Assembly (NCBI RefSeq): GCF_030549615.1
Contig: NZ_CP130832.1
Coordinates: 3,782,001 to 3,846,000 of the forward strand
Reading direction: 5' to 3'
Source: Stenotrophomonas sp. 610A2
GTDB taxonomy: Bacteria; Pseudomonadota; Gammaproteobacteria; Xanthomonadales; Xanthomonadaceae
DNA length: 64,000 bases
Positions 60,914 to 64,000 of this stretch are shown piece by piece (position 1 is the first letter of the stretch; every line of letters starts with the position of its first letter). The notes under the pieces are model-generated. The model had not been told where the DNA came from. It did not search any database and saw only the letters and a list, made by a program, of their open reading frames with translations. The translations under genes were made by a program, and so were the position numbers.

Positions 60914-61846
60914 ATGTCCGCTTTGATCTGTGGTTCCCTTGCCTTTGACACCATCATGGTGTTCCCGGACCAGTTCAAGAACCACATCCTGCCGGACAAG
61001 GTGCACATCCTGAATGTGTCGTTCCTGGTCCCGCGCATGCGCCGCGAGCTGGGCGGCTGCGCCGGCAACATCGCCTACAACCTGAAGCTGCTGGGCGGCA
61101 GCCCGATCCCGATGGGCACCGTGGGCCAGGACTTCGGCCCGTACCGCGAGCACTTCGAGCGCATGGGCATCGACCTGAGCCAGGTGCGGGTGCTGGAAGA
61201 CATGTTCACCCCGCAGTGCTTCATCACCACCGACCACGACAACAACCAGATCACCGCCTTCCACCCGGGCGCGATGATGCGTTCGCATGAGAACCACGTG
61301 CGCGACGTGCCGGGCGTCACTTTCGGCATCGTGGCCCCGGACGGCCGCGAAGGCATGATCCAGAACGCGGCCGAGTTCGTGGAATGCGGCATTCCCTTCA
61401 TCTTCGACCCGGGCCAGGCGCTGCCGCTGTTCAACGGCCCCGAGCTGCGCGAGTTCATCGAGCAGGCCGACTACGTGGTCGTCAACGACTACGAATCCAA
61501 CCTGCTGCAGGAACGCACCGGCTGGAACGAGAAGGACATCGTCGCCCGGACCAAGGCCTACATCACCACCCAGGGCCCGCGTGGCGCCATCATCCACACC
61601 CCGGAAAAGAGCTTCGACATCCCGCCGGCGCACGAGCGCCGCGTGGTCGACCCGACCGGTTGTGGCGACGCCTTCCGCGCCGGCCTGATCTACGGCATCG
61701 AGAAGGGCATGGATTGGCTGACCGTCGGCCGCATGAGCAACCTGATGGGCGCGCTCAAGGTTGAACACCCGGGCACGCAGAACCAGCGCTTCGACTTCGC
61801 CGAGTTCAACGACCAGTTCAAACAGCAATTCGGCTACGGCCTCTAA
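60914..61846 (+). CDS. PfkB-family sugar/nucleoside kinase (adenosine kinase type)
   Basis: 310 aa from the ATG at 60914, beginning SALICGSLAFDTIMVF. PfkB signatures are GGCAGNIAYNLKLLGG at 47-62 and the anion-hole DPTGCGDAFRAG with Gly249-Cys-Gly-Asp252 as catalytic segment. The substrate side resembles adenosine kinases (GTVGQDFGPYREH, NDYESNLL). Phosphorylation of adenosine or a related sugar is inferred. It is divergent from mreB across 275 bp. Confidence 0.87.
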   Translation: MSALICGSLAFDTIMVFPDQFKNHILPDKVHILNVSFLVPRMRRELGGCAGNIAYNLKLLGGSPIPMGTVGQDFGPYREHFERMGIDLSQVRVLEDMFTPQCFITTDHDNNQITAFHPGAMMRSHENHVRDVPGVTFGIVAPDGREGMIQNAAEFVECGIPFIFDPGQALPLFNGPELREFIEQADYVVVNDYESNLLQERTGWNEKDIVARTKAYITTQGPRGAIIHTPEKSFDIPPAHERRVVDPTGCGDAFRAGLIYGIEKGMDWLTVGRMSNLMGALKVEHPGTQNQRFDFAEFNDQFKQQFGYGL

Positions 61847-61847
61847 G

Positions 61848-61877
61848 AAAAAACGGCGCCTCGGCGCCGTTTTTTTT
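61848..61877 (+). terminator. Intrinsic terminator of the PfkB-family kinase
   Basis: aaaaaacggcgcc and ggcgccgttttttt form a stem around a 2-nt tip, just after the stop. A-tract and T-tract make it bidirectional. Confidence 0.92.
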
Positions 61878-61881
61878 AACT

Positions 61882-62085
61882 GTAGTGCCGAGCTAGGCTC
61901 GGCAGAAGCCTTACCGGCAAGCCGCAGGCCGCATGACATCTGTAGGAGCGGCGTAAGCCGCGAAGCTGGTGATGCTGGATTACAGGCGAATTCGGCAATC
62001 TGATGGTGCGCGAGCTTCGCGGCTTACGCCGCTCCTACAAGAGGGTTTGCTGGTGACGCCCCAGCCGAGCATGGCTCGGCCCTAC
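61882..62085. repeat. Nested inverted repeats: outer SMAG pair, inner 27-bp pair
   Basis: From outside inwards: SMAG at 61882-61903, 27-bp repeat at 61941-61967, its reverse complement at 62013-62039, and inverted SMAG at 62064-62085. Two different repeat families are thus arranged as one symmetrical structure between convergent genes. The outer right copy reaches 4 bp into the end of the HAD gene. Confidence 0.85.
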
Positions 62086-62699
62086 CCGGATTTTGCGGCC
62101 TGCCACTGCTGCAGCAACTGCACACAATCACGCAGCTGCCACTGCGCCATGCCCGGCCACGGATCATCCGGCACATTGATCAGGATGCCCGGCACCCCCG
62201 CCGCCTTTGCCGTGGCCAGGTCGTAGTAATGATCCCCGACCATCCGCATCTGCGCAGGCAACACCTGCCAGCGCTCGGCAAAGAACTGCAACCCAGCCGG
62301 TGACGGCTTGGGCTCCACTTCCCAGCGGCCGATGATTTCTTCGACGGCAAAGCACTCCGCCACGCCGATCGCCGCCAAGGTCACTTCCGCCAACTCGCGC
62401 GCATTGCGGGTAAGGATGCCCAGCCGGCAACCATCGGCATGCAGCGCGCGGATCAAGGCCACCGCTCCCGGCGCTGCGACCGATGCCTCGGCCAGCTCCC
62501 GCTCGTGCTGCATCAGCCAAGCGTGACTGTCAGCGGCCTGCTGCGCGGGAAGGCTGGCCAGATGATCGAGGATGTCCGCATCCGCAGGAATCTGCAGCTC
62601 GCGCCGGATCAATTCAAAGTCATGCACCGGCTCGGTCAGGGTGCCGTCCATGTCGAACACCCAATGACGGCTGGCGGCGACGTCGGACCGCCCCGCCAC
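62082..62699 (-). CDS. HAD-superfamily hydrolase (phosphoglycolate phosphatase-like)
   Basis: 205 aa from a GTG at 62699 with AGGTG nine bases upstream; GTG 62711 or TTG 62720 are possible alternatives, so the start is uncertain. HAD motif I is FDMDGTLT (Asp16, Asp18), motif II is ILTRN, the Lys is in EPKPSPAGL and motif IV is MVGDHYYDLATAKAAG. It probably dephosphorylates a small metabolite. It follows the lipoprotein gene closely, so they are likely co-transcribed. Confidence 0.82.
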   Translation of the reverse strand: MAGRSDVAASRHWVFDMDGTLTEPVHDFELIRRELQIPADADILDHLASLPAQQAADSHAWLMQHERELAEASVAAPGAVALIRALHADGCRLGILTRNARELAEVTLAAIGVAECFAVEEIIGRWEVEPKPSPAGLQFFAERWQVLPAQMRMVGDHYYDLATAKAAGVPGILINVPDDPWPGMAQWQLRDCVQLLQQWQAAKSG

Positions 62700-62716
62700 A
62701 TCAGCGAGCACCTGGA

Positions 62717-63451
62717 TCAATCCCAGTTCGGCATCTGGCTGCCGTCCAACCCGCCAACCTCGAACACCGCCTTGCGGGTGCCGCCGGCCTGCACCGGGAA
62801 CTCGATCTCGATCACCGTGGCCTTGCGTGCCTGCCGCCACAGACCGCGGTTGTCATCAATGAACATGGCGATGGCCTCGTCGGTATCCGGGCGATGCGCA
62901 GCCATGTTGCGGGCCGGTGCACCATCGACGCTGACCTTGACCTGGCAGGCGCGGTAGCAGGCTTTGGCGAAGTCGCTGGACTGCAGCACCAGATAGGCGT
63001 GGCGCTTCCATTCCGGGTGATCGCGGAACACCAGGTTCACCTGCTTGGCGCCGGTGCTGTCCACTTCCACACGGTCCTTGCTGTAGATCGCCGCCGAACG
63101 CTGGGTACCGCCCTTGACCGGCACCTGGTTGTAATTCCACAGGGCCTGCATGCGGCGCAGCTCACTGGCTGCAGCGGCCTTTTCGCGGACCTCGGCAAAG
63201 CCCGGCTCGATGCGCTTGGCGGTCTCCGAATCCGGGAACTGATCGAGCAATGCAGCGCCATGGATGCGCGCCTTCTCCCAATCGGTGGCGGTGATCGCAG
63301 CGTCGTACAGCTTGCCGATGCCTTCAGCGTCGGCTTCGCGCTTGGCGCGCTCCTGCGCGGCGGCGGCCTCCTGCTGCTGGCGTTCGGCCTCCGGGTTGCT
63401 GCAGGCGGCCAGGGCAAAGGCGCAGAGCGCGCCGAGGATCAGTGGTTTCAT
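62717..63451 (-). CDS. Hypothetical lipoprotein with coiled-coil N-terminus
   Basis: 244 aa. Lipobox LAAC at residues 14-17 in MKPLILGALCAFALAAC. Residues ~20-45 are very rich in Glu, Ala, Gln and Arg (coiled coil). The rest contains LWNYNQVPVKGGTQRSAAIYS, VFRDHPEWKRHAYLVLQSSDF and FEVGGLDGSQMPNWD, and no known domain that I can name. Four Cys in the mature form, including ACYRAC, could bond. Probably envelope-located; function unknown. Confidence 0.78.
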   Translation of the reverse strand: MKPLILGALCAFALAACSNPEAERQQQEAAAAQERAKREADAEGIGKLYDAAITATDWEKARIHGAALLDQFPDSETAKRIEPGFAEVREKAAAASELRRMQALWNYNQVPVKGGTQRSAAIYSKDRVEVDSTGAKQVNLVFRDHPEWKRHAYLVLQSSDFAKACYRACQVKVSVDGAPARNMAAHRPDTDEAIAMFIDDNRGLWRQARKATVIEIEFPVQAGGTRKAVFEVGGLDGSQMPNWD

Positions 63452-63552
63452 CAAACAGCTCCGGTGAACATGGCGCCGAATCGGCGCGCGATGGGCTTCA
63501 CTTTAGAGCATGTTGGGGATTGCGGATTGGCTTTGGCGCCATGCCACCAGTA

Positions 63553-64000
63553 TCACTCCCCGCCCATCCGCCACCAATGCGTGGAAGGCGCCGGCGCACG
63601 GATATCCAGACGCTCACCCATCTGCGGCGCGGTCAGCAGCACGCCCTGCTCCGCCGCCAGTGCGGTGATCCGCTCGAACGGCTCGGTCCACGCATGCAGG
63701 GCCAGGTCGAACGTGCCGTTGTGGATCGGCATCATCACCTTGCCGCGCACATCCAGGTGCGCCTGCAGGCTCTGCTCCGGCTGCATGTGCACGCCGGGCC
63801 ACTGTTCGTCGTAAGCACCGGTCTCGACCATCGCCAGGTCGAACGGACCGTAACGCTCGCCGATCTTCGCAAAGCCATCGAAGTAACCACTGTCGCCACT
63901 GAAGAAGATCCGCGTGCGACCGGTATCGATCACCCACGATGCCCACAAGGTGCGATTGCCGTCGGACAAGCCGCGACCGGAGAAGTGCTGCGCGGGTGTC
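63553..64000 (-). CDS. Metallo-beta-lactamase-fold hydrolase, C-terminal part (5' end outside window)
   Basis: The frame is open to the window edge and about 149 residues are visible. The segment begins TPAQHFSGRGLSDGNRTLWAS and contains FSGDSGYFDGF, which carries a metal-binding Asp, and MMPIHNGTFDLALHAWTEP with a metal-binding His. This pattern is typical of the UlaG/NAPE-PLD-like MBL group of phosphodiesterases or lactonases. The HxHxDH motif lies upstream of the window. The substrate is not known. Confidence 0.87.
   Translation of the reverse strand, partial: TPAQHFSGRGLSDGNRTLWASWVIDTGRTRIFFSGDSGYFDGFAKIGERYGPFDLAMVETGAYDEQWPGVHMQPEQSLQAHLDVRGKVMMPIHNGTFDLALHAWTEPFERITALAAEQGVLLTAPQMGERLDIRAPAPSTHWWRMGGE

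Overview
The window is high-GC chromosomal DNA from a gammaproteobacterium of the Xanthomonadaceae, most likely Stenotrophomonas. Three things point there: many copies of a short palindromic repeat beginning with GTAG (the SMAG type described in Stenotrophomonas maltophilia), large TonB-dependent receptors of the Xanthomonas/Caulobacter type, and a GlcNAc locus ordered nagP-nagR-nagB-nagA-nagX beside glucokinase-family genes. I see no tRNA or rRNA gene, transposase, prophage or CRISPR array.

Layout. 1-6975: two tandem periplasmic DsbA-like proteins (the first cut by the window edge), an endonuclease/exonuclease/phosphatase-fold protein, an EamA/RhtA exporter, an orphan ExbD, a Slt-type lytic transglycosylase and the CCA-adding enzyme. 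7141-31638: a N-acetylglucosamine/chitooligosaccharide scavenging region. The minus-strand operon nagP-nagR-nagBII-nagA-nagX faces a plus-strand array of glk1-TBDR1-GH20 and then glk2-TBDR2-TBDR3-PQQ-propeller-GH20. Palindromes resembling LacI-family operators lie upstream of nagP and of both glk genes. Together these genes would bind amino-sugar oligomers at the outer membrane, trim them in the periplasm with beta-N-acetylhexosaminidases, import GlcNAc through NagP, phosphorylate it, deacetylate it with NagA and deaminate it with NagB-II to fructose-6-phosphate, with NagR as likely repressor.

31868-41728: VanZ-like protein, MidA-type methyltransferase, pteridine reductase, FolK, a three-gene phosphorelay operon (membrane histidine kinase, single-domain receiver, receiver-kinase-receiver hybrid), a 6-phosphogluconate dehydrogenase, an unrecognised exported protein and a DUF2242 lipoprotein. 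41853-46226: tail-specific protease Prc, then DUF493-lipB-lipA. 46569-49381: a CsgG-like secreted protein and an LpxR-like outer-membrane lipid A deacylase, embedded in repeat-rich DNA. 50412-60638: the cell-wall elongation cluster mreB-mreC-mreD-mrdA-rodA followed by mltB-rlpA-dacC. 60914-64000: a PfkB-family (adenosine-type) kinase, a HAD hydrolase, a lipoprotein and the C-terminal part of a metallo-beta-lactamase-fold hydrolase.

Several intergenic regions are filled by palindromic repeats: SMAG elements, a 27-bp GTAGGAGCGGCG-type repeat, a 49-bp perfect inverted repeat, and a structure with two 235-bp inverted arms around a core of hexanucleotide repeats (49647-50187). They are concentrated between convergent genes, where they may act in transcript termination or mRNA 3'-end stability.
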